Translations under genes and position numbers: made by a program
The notes under the pieces: model-generated
Told to the model about the DNA's origin: nothing
The model's database searches: none
The model's input: the letters and a program-made list of their open reading frames with translations, nothing else
Source: Clostridia bacterium
Lineage (GTDB): Bacteria; Bacillota; Clostridia; Saccharofermentanales; Saccharofermentanaceae
Direction of reading: 5' to 3'
Assembly: GCA_016287245.1 (NCBI GenBank)
Contig: JAEEWG010000017.1
Location: 1 to 64,000, forward strand
Length of the DNA: 64,000 nt
Shown: piece after piece, positions 52,238 through 60,683 of the stretch
Numbering within the stretch: position 1 is the first letter of the stretch
How the letters are laid out: every line of letters begins with the position of its first letter

Positions 52238-53245
52238 TTATGCTGCCTTATCTTCCGCGAAGCACTCCGGGAAGAAAAGCTCAGCGAGCATCTTTACCGC
52301 CTGCGGGTTTCTTGCGCACTGACGGTCGAGTGTATCTGTGCTCGGAAGAACGATCACATTACCTTCCTTGACAGCCGTCAGTTCAGAGTACGGAGCGGTC
52401 GTCTGGAAAGTACCATCTGCCCATGCCGGCAGGATGATGATGTTCGGGTCCTGGGAAATCAGGTCTTCTACGTTGTAGCTGTAGAAAGAGCCGCTCTTGG
52501 CGATGTTGTCGCCGCCGGCCATGGTGATGATGTCGTTGATGAATGTGTCGCCTGTAGCTGTCCAGTCGCCGCCTTCACCGAAACCGACAACATAGTAGAC
52601 CGAAGGATGCAGTCTAACGTCCTTGATCGCTTCCTGAACTTCTGCGAGTTCCGCCTTCATGTCAGATACGACTTTGGCCGCATTCTCATCTGCGTGGAAG
52701 ATCTTGCCCATGTCCTCGATCTTTTTGTATACGCCGTCAAAATTCGCGCTCTCGTCGAGGATAACGACATTCAGTCCGAGCTCGATCATCTTGTCATAGG
52801 AATCCTTCGGCAGGATCGAGGAATCTGCGACGATGAGATCCGGGTTGAGGCTTACGATCTTCTCGATGTCCGGTGCATACATATCACCGATCGATTCGAC
52901 AGAAGCTACAGCTTCCGGATAGTTGCAGACGCTGGTGCGTCCTACGAGTGTTGCTTCCTGGCCAAGAGAATAGATGATCTCCGTGCAGGCCGGGCTACAG
53001 GATACGACGCGCTCCGGTTTTGCCTTAATGATAGCAGTTGTGCCGTACTTGTCGGTAAGTTCTACCGGATACCCCTCCGGATAGGTCTCTGCAGTAGTTG
53101 TCGCTTCAGTGGTAGATTCGGTCGTGCTTTCGACCGCAGTCGGCTCTGTTTCTTTTGTCGTCTCCGACTTCTTGCACGCCATGATGCTGGTGCACATCAA
53201 AGTAACGACAAGAGCAAGGCTCATTGCCTTCATGATCTTCTTCAT
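52238..53245 (-). CDS. btuF: Cobalamin-binding lipoprotein, BtuF-like
   Basis: The 335-residue lipoprotein (I-M-A-C lipobox, Cys24) has a Thr/Glu-rich linker to about 60. A helical-backbone substrate-binding domain follows: PERVVSCSPACTEIIYSLG, then DIEKIVSLNPDLIVADSSI, VVGFGEGGDWTATGDTFI and ILPAWADGTF. It captures corrinoid for BtuCD. The assignment to cobalamin rests on the riboswitch directly upstream. The start has GGAG seven bases upstream. Confidence 0.9.
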   Translation of the reverse strand: MKKIMKAMSLALVVTLMCTSIMACKKSETTKETEPTAVESTTESTTEATTTAETYPEGYPVELTDKYGTTAIIKAKPERVVSCSPACTEIIYSLGQEATLVGRTSVCNYPEAVASVESIGDMYAPDIEKIVSLNPDLIVADSSILPKDSYDKMIELGLNVVILDESANFDGVYKKIEDMGKIFHADENAAKVVSDMKAELAEVQEAIKDVRLHPSVYYVVGFGEGGDWTATGDTFINDIITMAGGDNIAKSGSFYSYNVEDLISQDPNIIILPAWADGTFQTTAPYSELTAVKEGNVIVLPSTDTLDRQCARNPQAVKMLAELFFPECFAEDKAA

Positions 53246-53302
53246 TATTTACTCCATTTCTGCTCTTTCCCCGTCCCCGAAAAGAACTAAAAACAAAAAA
53301 CT

Positions 53303-53505
53303 CACCGGCAGGTCTCCTGGCTTACCCGTTTCGCCTACTCTCCACGCCTTCTCAATACGTCTTCCGGATCTTTTCGAAAAGAACCGGCTAATCGTATCAA
53401 TGACCATTTTGGATTTCGTACCGGGTTACAGTAGTGGGGGCTGCTTCGGATCCTCACCGAATTCCCTATTCTCCTCTTTTACGAGGCACCGGCGGCCACA
53501 TGAAC
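53303..53505 (-). promoter_or_regulatory. Cobalamin (AdoCbl) riboswitch
   Basis: Read on the minus strand, the 5' leader of btuF carries the B12 box AGCCAGGAGACCTGCC (53308-53323) at its 3' end. Before it come the core elements GGCGAAACGGGTAAGCC, CAGCCCCCACTACTGTAA and GGTGAGGATCCGAAGC. A TATAAT lies just upstream at 53506-53511. It should shut off the transporter operon when adenosylcobalamin is abundant. A T-run follows the B12 box and may act as the terminator. Confidence 0.93.
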
Positions 53506-53512
53506 ATTATAC

Positions 53513-53547
53513 AAAAATCGCCCTCTTTACAAAAGAGAGCGATTTTC
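53513..53547 (-). terminator. Terminator after the FN3 protein gene
   Basis: The stem AAAATCGC/GCGATTTT (53514-53521 and 53539-53546) with an inner CTCTTT/AAAGAG stem lies past the stop at 53581, with a T-run on the minus strand. It sits just upstream of the riboswitch promoter. Confidence 0.8.
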
Positions 53548-53580
53548 GCCATTTTTCACAAAGTATGACGGATCTGGTCC

Positions 53581-55590
53581 TTATCTTGCTTTACTGTACA
53601 CATACGGAGCCGTGCCGCCAACGATCATGTTGCCATTTGCATCCTTGTGATACGGGAATACCCAGTAGAAAGTCCAGTCGGCCTTACTTGCCTTGGTATC
53701 CACATAAGAAACACCTGTGGTCGTCATGCCGATATAGCCGTACTTTCCACCCGGACGGATGCCGTAGATGAGATAACCATCTGCACCTGCGGAAGCATTC
53801 CAGGTCAGAGTGACTTTACCGGTCGTACCATTTGCCTTGAGGTTCGTGACCGCTGCTGTTACGCCCTTCGCATACACATACTTGGCGCATCCGCTCGGGA
53901 CCATTTTGCCATCCTTGTTATATACGAATGAGAAGACCCAGTAATAGTTATAATCTGTATCCAAAGCCTTAGAATCTGTGAATGTCGTGGATTTTGTCAT
54001 ACCGACATATGCATACTTTTTATCCTTCTGGCCATAAATGAGATAACCATCCGAGCCCTTATCACCTGTCCAGGAAAGTGTTACCTTCTGTCTTCCGGCA
54101 GAGGCTGCCTTCAGGGAGCCGACAGGCTTGGACGGCAGAATGAAAGTCACAGAGGAATAGTAATCCGTGTAAGTGCCGACATCCTGAAGTGCCGCGTAAG
54201 CCGTCGAATTGATCTTGATCGTATATCTTCCTGAGAAACTGCAGGCATTCAGTCTTTCAAAATCATAGACCCCGCCGGCGATATTGAGAATGATATCGTT
54301 GACGCCATTCTTATCCACATCTTTAGATCCGGAAGATGCATAGTCAAAACCCGTTTGCTTCTTCAGCGCATAGGCTGTCGCCTGATATGCGTTCTGATTC
54401 TTCCACGTATCTGCAGAATAATAGTAAATGTACTGATTATCCTTAGTCATATCGATGACCAGTTCACCAAGATCGTTAAGATCCTTCTTACCTGCTACGG
54501 TAAATTCGATTACTACCGCAGGGTAGCCGACTTCATAACGGCGTAATTCGATCACCTTACCTGCATCTACCGTGACGCTGGACGCTGTCAGCGTTTCATA
54601 TGTATTGCCTACCGTTTCAAAATGGATCAGCATCAAATATTTCTCGCCCGATTTGAATGTGCCATCACTGGCAAATGAGCCATCCCATTCGATCTTCCCC
54701 GGTTTGAGATAACTAGTGGAGAATGTAATACCGGAAGTCTGAGGTTTAGCTCCCTTTGCCGGAGTTTTGAGTCCGGTGATCGAAAGGGACGTGACTTTGT
54801 TCGGCATTGAATCATAGTGCAGTTTAACTGTAGCCACTGTGCCTGAAATAGAAACATCCTGCGAATCACACAGGGCATCTACCTGAAAATACGAATCAAA
54901 ACGAACATGATCCTTTGCCGTAAGTTGGAATTCCAGTGTATAGGGAATGTTGCGGATATAAAGATCGTTAGGTCCCATAATGGAGGACGGCGAGTTCGTC
55001 GGATACCACTTCATAGTGTCTTCCAAATCGCAATATCTGGCGTCCGTCAAGGAAAAAGTATAATCCGCCTTGCCACCTGCGTAGAGAGACTCACCGAAAT
55101 TTTTCAGTTCCACGCTATAGCAGTTTGTGATGACCTTGAACGTAAGTGTTACCGTCAGATGGAACAGATCTTCTCCGCTTGACTCTCTCCATTTTTTCAG
55201 TGATTTGGTATACACTGCCGTGTTCGTATTCAATGTGAAGCTTCCAACATCCGCCGGAACCCATCTGTAGAACCCATATCTTCTGAAGTCCACCTCTTTA
55301 AACTTCACATCGATTTCCAGCGTATACCAATTAAAGTCTTCGAAACAGTCATCTGTATCCAGAACGTTTCCGTTCCCGTCTTTCCATTTTCCCGGAGTAA
55401 CTATGACCTTACTCGAGTTTGTCCCTGATGTATAGACCGAATTGTCTGCCAACTCGCCCGAAACGGGTACATGATCTACATAAAGATCCAGACTGCTGAC
55501 TATGTCTGACGCTGCAAACAGATTGCCCATCGGCAGCAGGGACACCAACATGGCAACCATCAAAACAATAGTTCCTAATCTTCTTTTCAC
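53581..55590 (-). CDS. Secreted protein with C-terminal FN3-like tandem repeats
   Basis: The 669-residue exported protein has a signal peptide with a likely cleavage after FAA (residue 27). The middle (about 30-490) is strand-rich with no family I know. Two similar repeats of about 85 residues close the protein: VTLSWTGDKGSDGYLIYG and VTLTWNASAGADGYLIYG, each followed by a YYWVF or FYWVF segment. They resemble fibronectin type III domains. There is no anchoring motif, so it is probably released or held by partners. Its location beside a cellulase hints at carbohydrate contact, but this is only positional. Confidence 0.75.
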   Translation of the reverse strand: MKRRLGTIVLMVAMLVSLLPMGNLFAASDIVSSLDLYVDHVPVSGELADNSVYTSGTNSSKVIVTPGKWKDGNGNVLDTDDCFEDFNWYTLEIDVKFKEVDFRRYGFYRWVPADVGSFTLNTNTAVYTKSLKKWRESSGEDLFHLTVTLTFKVITNCYSVELKNFGESLYAGGKADYTFSLTDARYCDLEDTMKWYPTNSPSSIMGPNDLYIRNIPYTLEFQLTAKDHVRFDSYFQVDALCDSQDVSISGTVATVKLHYDSMPNKVTSLSITGLKTPAKGAKPQTSGITFSTSYLKPGKIEWDGSFASDGTFKSGEKYLMLIHFETVGNTYETLTASSVTVDAGKVIELRRYEVGYPAVVIEFTVAGKKDLNDLGELVIDMTKDNQYIYYYSADTWKNQNAYQATAYALKKQTGFDYASSGSKDVDKNGVNDIILNIAGGVYDFERLNACSFSGRYTIKINSTAYAALQDVGTYTDYYSSVTFILPSKPVGSLKAASAGRQKVTLSWTGDKGSDGYLIYGQKDKKYAYVGMTKSTTFTDSKALDTDYNYYWVFSFVYNKDGKMVPSGCAKYVYAKGVTAAVTNLKANGTTGKVTLTWNASAGADGYLIYGIRPGGKYGYIGMTTTGVSYVDTKASKADWTFYWVFPYHKDANGNMIVGGTAPYVYSKAR

Positions 55591-55687
55591 GAATACAACC
55601 TCCTTGATACCTCTACCAATCTTTTAAGATTTCACCAATAAAAAAACAACATTTTTAATTATATCGGTATCAAGGGATTTTTACAAC

Positions 55688-57817
55688 TTATTCGGAGAAT
55701 TTCATGCTGACTTTCCGTACTTCTTCCGCTGCTGCTGAAAAAGCGGCGACTACCTTCGGATCAAAATGCGTACCGGCTCCTTCTTCGATCAGGGACATGG
55801 CCTTTTCGAATGTAAAAGGTTCCTTGTAGCTCCTTTTCGACATCAGCGCGTCAAAGACATCCGCCACCGCCATAATACGCGCCGACAGCGGGATCTCCTC
55901 GCCTTTAAGATGGCTGGGATATCCGGATCCGTCCCAGCGTTCATGATGGTAGTGCGCCATCTGCTTGGCCTGTTCCAGATAACCGGTATCTTCGAGATTT
56001 GCGATCGCTTTTTCGATGATCTCATATCCGGCGACAGTATGGGACTTCATTTTGCTGTATTGTTCATCGGTCAGCTTTTCCGGGCTGTTTAATATCGCAT
56101 CCGGAATGTTGATCTTGCCGATATCGTGAAGCGGCGCCGCTCGAACAACATTCCCGATATATTCGTCCGTCAGGATCTCCGGGTACTCGCCCATCTCTTT
56201 CAGTTTTTTCAATATGATCTTCGAATATTCTGCCGTCTTTCTTATGTGGTCTCCCGTGCATTTATCGCGGCTTTCGATGATATCCGCCAGGACCATGAGG
56301 AGTCCGCCCTGAAGCTTGTCGATCTGCCGGGACTTCCTTCTGCTTTCCGTCAGGTAATGCATACTCTCTTCGGTCGTTTGCGCGTATGCGTTATACAGAT
56401 TCTCGATCTCATCACCGGTATGGATATCCAGTGCCTTGATCCTTTCGACGCTGGCATTTCTTTCATCCGTCGAGGTATATGCGAATGTGTTTGCGCCATG
56501 GGACATCGAGTTTAACGGAAAGATGATGTGATAATCGGCAAGCCATACACCGATCACCAGGACCAGGATAAAGATCCCGAGAAACAGAGAGATCTCTTTG
56601 GCCAGATACACATGCGTCAGTTCGCTCAGCTGGTTCATGGAAATATCCGCACATGAATAACAGACACAGCGGCCATCTTTATCGTAGATCGGCTCATAGA
56701 CGGACAGCACCCAGCCGAATCGTTTGTCGTTACTGACCGTCGGCTCGACGGGGTTACCGGCAAGGAAATCATCCAGATGTTTTTCAATATCCTCCGGATG
56801 GTGAATGACGATGCCGGGATCGTTTGCCTCCACTTCTTCCGTATCCATATCAAAAACGACACGGCAGCCGTCTTCGAGCACCTGGTACACATACATGAAC
56901 TGGATATTTTCCGAACTGATAAAGGTAAGCCGGAGCTGTTCTTCCGTCTCCTTATATTCGGGCAGCCCTCTGCCATACGTCAGATATTTATCGATCATCT
57001 CGGGGTCGATACAGTCCGCCTGATATTTCACGATACCGCGTGCAAACTCCGTGTGGTCCTTGATCGTGGTCTCACGGAAAAGATAATAGCCGATCGCGAT
57101 GGATACCACGGCAATAGTCGTGATCGCCGCAGAAAGTAAAAGGAGGAGTTTGGTGCGAAGAGACATCTGTCTGACCCGTGTTTTGTTGATCATCTTCAGT
57201 TCGCGGAACGAGAGCGGTCTTTGGCACCAGCCGTAAAAACGGAGTTCCTCCACGATCGGCTTCGGGACGATGAGGAGCACCAGAAAAGCGGCCACTACAG
57301 ATATGGCTTTATCTCCGAGATCGATGCAGAAATCCGCCGTCAACTGCGAAAGGACCGTGCTTTGAAACAGATGTGTATGTATCCATGTGGCCAGATCCGC
57401 GCTTATGCCTTCACCGGCAAATCCGAAAAGAAACCAGGTCAGAACGGATCCGAGGAATCCACCGATCGCGGCCAGGACGAAGATCAGTGGCAGGATATGT
57501 TTTTTCTTAAAACCATCTCTCGTAAAAAGCGCTGTCGCCACGGCGATCATGACATTCAGCGTGCCATAGTATACCGACGGCCAGTCAGAAACTGATTTGA
57601 GTACATTGGTGGTCAGTCCGACGATAATGCCGGGGAGGAAACCTCCGATGGACGCGGAAATGATCGTGCCCACAGAATCCAGATAGAAAGGCAGGCCATA
57701 TTTACCACTCAGGGAAGATAAAAGCACATTCACGGCAATGCCAAGGACACAGAGGATGACCATTTTGATCACCCGTCCGGCATCGATCAGACGTCTGCTT
57801 TGCAAATTTTCAGTCAT
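55688..57817 (-). CDS. HD-GYP phosphodiesterase with a polytopic membrane sensor
   Basis: The 709-residue signalling protein has an N-terminal membrane domain of about six helices (about 15-195; YLDSVGTIISASIGGFLPG resembles substrate-binding S components). A further helix at about 222-245 precedes an extracytoplasmic sensor (about 250-415). Another helix lies at 420-440, then a HAMP-like linker. The HD-GYP domain is at about 510-700, with LHDIGKINIPDAIL and YHHERWDGSGYPSHL, the residues that bind metal and substrate. It should degrade cyclic di-GMP (or a related nucleotide) in response to an external signal. It has its own promoter. Confidence 0.9.
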   Translation of the reverse strand: MTENLQSRRLIDAGRVIKMVILCVLGIAVNVLLSSLSGKYGLPFYLDSVGTIISASIGGFLPGIIVGLTTNVLKSVSDWPSVYYGTLNVMIAVATALFTRDGFKKKHILPLIFVLAAIGGFLGSVLTWFLFGFAGEGISADLATWIHTHLFQSTVLSQLTADFCIDLGDKAISVVAAFLVLLIVPKPIVEELRFYGWCQRPLSFRELKMINKTRVRQMSLRTKLLLLLSAAITTIAVVSIAIGYYLFRETTIKDHTEFARGIVKYQADCIDPEMIDKYLTYGRGLPEYKETEEQLRLTFISSENIQFMYVYQVLEDGCRVVFDMDTEEVEANDPGIVIHHPEDIEKHLDDFLAGNPVEPTVSNDKRFGWVLSVYEPIYDKDGRCVCYSCADISMNQLSELTHVYLAKEISLFLGIFILVLVIGVWLADYHIIFPLNSMSHGANTFAYTSTDERNASVERIKALDIHTGDEIENLYNAYAQTTEESMHYLTESRRKSRQIDKLQGGLLMVLADIIESRDKCTGDHIRKTAEYSKIILKKLKEMGEYPEILTDEYIGNVVRAAPLHDIGKINIPDAILNSPEKLTDEQYSKMKSHTVAGYEIIEKAIANLEDTGYLEQAKQMAHYHHERWDGSGYPSHLKGEEIPLSARIMAVADVFDALMSKRSYKEPFTFEKAMSLIEEGAGTHFDPKVVAAFSAAAEEVRKVSMKFSE

Positions 57818-57875
57818 ACCATCCCCTCCATATCGAATGCATCGACATCGGTAAGACTTTTGCTACTACAGCTCC

Positions 57876-57904
57876 ATTATAGCAACGGTGCCCCCCGTTC
57901 TCAA
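57876..57904 (-). promoter_or_regulatory. Promoter of the HD-GYP gene
   Basis: Minus-strand TTGAGA (57899-57904), a 17-base spacer and TATAAT (57876-57881) overlap the hairpin that ends the GH9 gene. Confidence 0.75.
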
Positions 57905-57928
57905 CAGAGAAAACGGAAGGCACCGTTT
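57883..57928 (-). terminator. Hairpin after the GH9 gene
   Basis: A 9-bp stem (AACGGTGCC and GGCACCGTT) with an inner CGTT/AACG stem lies downstream of the cellulase gene. It lacks a T-tract on the minus strand, so its strength as a terminator is doubtful. Confidence 0.45.
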
Positions 57929-57981
57929 GAATTCAAAAATTTTTACGTTTTTCTACTTTCTTTGCCTTTTCTTCGGCTCGC

Positions 57982-60312
57982 TTACTTAGCGGCCTTCGCA
58001 GCAAGGATGTAGATGAACGGAGAGTTCCAGTAGATCGCTACTTCGTTGATGGAATAGGCCGTGTCATTATCCACATAGCAGCGGGCCGGAGCTTTTCCTG
58101 TAAGCACATTGATCGCATACGGATCTTCCGGGTTACCATTCGGACCACCGACGACCATGCCCGGAACCGCATGTCCATTCGCCTGGGACGGTCTGTGGTG
58201 CGGGTTCGCTGCCGCATTCGAGCCGAAGCCTGTAAGGAAGCTGTAGCCGCAGCAGTTCATGCCCATGATGTAGTCTACCTGATAGAAGCAGAAGTCACGG
58301 TATTCTGTCTTCTCGCTCAGAAGATATGCCAGATAGTAGAGGATACCGTTATTGGAAACGGTAAGGTTACTGCCCCACGGATAGTTAGTGCCCATCGCAC
58401 TATAGTAACCATCTGCAGTTGCTTTCTTCAGGGCTTCCTCTACTTCAGAGAGAACGCGGGTCTTCAGTTCATCACCAAAAGCCGCATCCTTTTCAAAGGA
58501 AGTCTCTGTGGTCAGGTAAGCGTGTACGCCGTAAAGGCCCATCTCGATCCAGCCGAGTCCGAGCTCCATATCCTTGGAATAAAGCTCTTTTGCCTTGTCG
58601 AGGTAAGCACTTTCGCCGGTTGCCAGATAAAGCTCAACAGCTGCCCAGAAGAACTCATCCTTGTTGCTGGCATCCGGATATTCACCGGTGGCCACGTCGG
58701 AAGGATTGAGGAATCCTGTGGTATCAGCGGCCGCATTCGCCTCCATGTAGGCATACGCCTTCTTGGAAGCTTCGAGGCACTTATTAGAAAAATCCTTATC
58801 GATCGATGCATATACGATAGATGCCTGCGCCATAACTGCAGCGAAGTCACCTGTTGCTGTTGTGGAAACAGGCAGAACGAGAAGCTCTGCTGTCTCTTCC
58901 TGAGGCATAACCGTTGCCGGGAAGTTTCCGCAGGTGACCTTGTGGTATACGCCACCGTCTTCTGCCTGCATCTTGAACATCCACTCGAGCTCGTAACGGG
59001 CCTCATCGAGAAGATCCGGCACACCATTGCCGCTCTCCGGGATACCCAGGTCATCTGCCTTGTAGCCGGTGTCATCATATGTCATGAGAAGGTCAGCGAC
59101 CGTCTTTGCGCCCGGTACGACATATCTGCCGTAGTCGCCGGCATCGTGCCAGCCGCCGCTGACGTCGATCTTCTTATCTGTGCCGTAGATCGTTGCTTCT
59201 GCAGTATGGCATTCCGGATGTGCATAATCCGCATACTCGTCGCCGATATCGGCCTTGACTTCACAGCCGCAGCGCTGGGTGTAGAGCATCAGAATGGATG
59301 CGCGGAGGGCAGCACTATATACGTCATCGGCGATGGTGAACTTATAGGAATCACCGGAAGAAGCCGTACGGATAAGGTAGGTGCCCGGAGTCTTAAATCC
59401 GGAAAAATCACCGGAAGCGATCTCGGTTCCCGAACCGATGCAGGCAAATGGTGCGGACAGATCGCCGGTAAACACGACTTCATCTGTCTCGGCATTTACG
59501 ATATCGAACTTAGCGTCCTTCGCACCGTCAACAAAAACGGTCTTCGGATCGTTCGGCTGGTAACCGATCTGGTTGACCGCGATCGGGTTTACCGGATTCT
59601 CTTCTTCAAAACCGGCAGCATTGCTAGCGTCAAGGATGACGAGTGTCAGATTGTCAATGTACACGTTATGTGCAGTATCCGCTTTGAGGTCGCCCGTAAT
59701 ACCGAGGTTAAATGCGAATCTCGGAGCCGGATCGCTCTTCTCTTCCATGATGAACTCTTCGGTTACGTGCTGCCAGGAAGTGCCGACCTTAACATCCTGC
59801 TGTCCGCAGTATGCGTGGTAGTCACCACCATTCAACTGGATACGCCACTCATATTCTCTCTCGATATCGCTCTTGATATCGAAATCGAGCTGGTACTTTA
59901 CGTTCTGCTGCAGGGCAATACCGTCACGGTACACCTGGCAGGCATAGTTGACGGAACCTACATTCTTGATCTTCACGACCATGTCGCCGTTTTCCTGCAG
60001 GAGCTCCATGTCTCCGCCGGACTCCATGTAGGTCTGCCAGACAAATTCATTTTCATCTGCGAAATTGTCATCGATCACGAAAGCGCCATCGACAACGTCT
60101 TTGGTTGCACGCTTGCCGGCGTTCTCGGCTTCCGGAGCCTTTGTTGCCTCGGCCTCCGTCTCCGACTCAGACACCTTCGTCTCCACGTCACTGGACTGCT
60201 GTTCAGTTGCAGTCGTTTCTGTCGCGCTTTCTTCTTTGCTTTCCGACTTCTTACATGCAGCAAGTCCTGCAATCATGGAAGCCGCAAGCAGCAATGCCAC
60301 GAACTTTTTCAT
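57982..60312 (-). CDS. GH9 cellulase, lipid-anchored, with CBM4/9-like and CelD-N domains
   Basis: The 776-residue enzyme cuts beta-1,4-glucan. The N-terminus is a lipoprotein signal (L-A-A-C, Cys20) followed by a Ser/Thr/Glu linker (about 21-75). A CBM4/9-like carbohydrate-binding region spans about 78-235. An Ig-like CelD N-terminal domain follows at about 240-325 (IAVNQIGYQPNDPKTVFV). The GH9 barrel (about 335-776) has GGWHDAGDYGRYVVPGA with the catalytic-base Asp residues and NPHHRPSQ. Near the end, NEVAIYWNSPFIYIL holds the acid Glu. No dockerin is present, so it should act from the cell surface and not in a cellulosome. Confidence 0.94.
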   Translation of the reverse strand: MKKFVALLLAASMIAGLAACKKSESKEESATETTATEQQSSDVETKVSESETEAEATKAPEAENAGKRATKDVVDGAFVIDDNFADENEFVWQTYMESGGDMELLQENGDMVVKIKNVGSVNYACQVYRDGIALQQNVKYQLDFDIKSDIEREYEWRIQLNGGDYHAYCGQQDVKVGTSWQHVTEEFIMEEKSDPAPRFAFNLGITGDLKADTAHNVYIDNLTLVILDASNAAGFEEENPVNPIAVNQIGYQPNDPKTVFVDGAKDAKFDIVNAETDEVVFTGDLSAPFACIGSGTEIASGDFSGFKTPGTYLIRTASSGDSYKFTIADDVYSAALRASILMLYTQRCGCEVKADIGDEYADYAHPECHTAEATIYGTDKKIDVSGGWHDAGDYGRYVVPGAKTVADLLMTYDDTGYKADDLGIPESGNGVPDLLDEARYELEWMFKMQAEDGGVYHKVTCGNFPATVMPQEETAELLVLPVSTTATGDFAAVMAQASIVYASIDKDFSNKCLEASKKAYAYMEANAAADTTGFLNPSDVATGEYPDASNKDEFFWAAVELYLATGESAYLDKAKELYSKDMELGLGWIEMGLYGVHAYLTTETSFEKDAAFGDELKTRVLSEVEEALKKATADGYYSAMGTNYPWGSNLTVSNNGILYYLAYLLSEKTEYRDFCFYQVDYIMGMNCCGYSFLTGFGSNAAANPHHRPSQANGHAVPGMVVGGPNGNPEDPYAINVLTGKAPARCYVDNDTAYSINEVAIYWNSPFIYILAAKAAK

Positions 60313-60420
60313 AAATTTCCCTCCAATATGTATTTTCTTACCCCATCACGCATTTTGTGCGCTATCACTTATTATAAGGAGAAAAATGTCAAAAGAAAAG
60401 ACGAAAGATGCTTTTGCAGC

Positions 60421-60459
60421 AAAGAAAAAAGCTGTTTCTTTTGTTTTAAGAAACAGCTT
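60421..60459 (-). terminator. Terminator of the tRNA-Met/tRNA-Glu unit
   Basis: A perfect 12-bp stem (60429-60440 with 60448-60459, loop TTGTTTT) is followed by TTTTTT on the minus strand, directly after tRNA-Glu. Confidence 0.92.
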
Positions 60460-60467
60460 CTTCTTTC

Positions 60468-60542
60468 TGGTGACCCGTAGGAGAATCGAACTCCTGTCTT
60501 CGCCGTGAAAGGGCGATGTCTTAGCCGCTTGACCAACGGGCC
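60468..60542 (-). tRNA. tRNA-Glu (TTC)
   Basis: This 75-base gene includes CCA. The acceptor stem GGCCCGT pairs with ACGGGTC. The anticodon stem TCGCC/GGCGA holds the loop CTTTCAC, anticodon TTC. It lies seven bases after tRNA-Met. Confidence 0.96.
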
Positions 60543-60549
60543 GTGGATG

Positions 60550-60626
60550 TGGTAGCGGCAGTGGGATTTGAACCTACGACCTGCCGGGTATGAACCGGAC
60601 GCTCTGGCCAACTGAGCTATGCCGCC
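60550..60626 (-). tRNA. tRNA-Met (CAT), elongator type
   Basis: This 77-base gene includes CCA. The anticodon loop TTCATAC gives CAT. The acceptor stem GGCGGCA pairs with TGCCGCT, with a terminal G-U. Two stem pairs are non-canonical: U-C at the base of the anticodon stem (27-43) and A-C in the T stem (51-63). The body resembles elongator tRNA-Met more than tRNA-Ile2. Confidence 0.9.
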
Positions 60627-60654
60627 ATATCCACGCGTTTTTTGACGCCATTAA

Positions 60655-60683
60655 ATATTATCAGCAGAAACGCTTAGTGTCAA
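60655..60683 (-). promoter_or_regulatory. Promoter of the tRNA-Met/tRNA-Glu unit
   Basis: Minus-strand TTGACA (60678-60683), a 17-base spacer and TAATAT (60655-60660). The TGA stop of the upstream protease gene is inside the -35 hexamer. Confidence 0.85.

Noticed and set aside
58171..60480. A 769-residue open frame antisense to the GH9 gene, and similar long frames opposite the sugar-binding gene, fabF and accC
   Set aside because: These are mirror frames of real genes; they lack ribosome sites, domains and promoters.
60550..60626. tRNA-Ile2 with a lysidine-modified CAT anticodon
   Set aside because: Acceptor and D-arm sequence fit elongator tRNA-Met better; certainty would need a covariance search.
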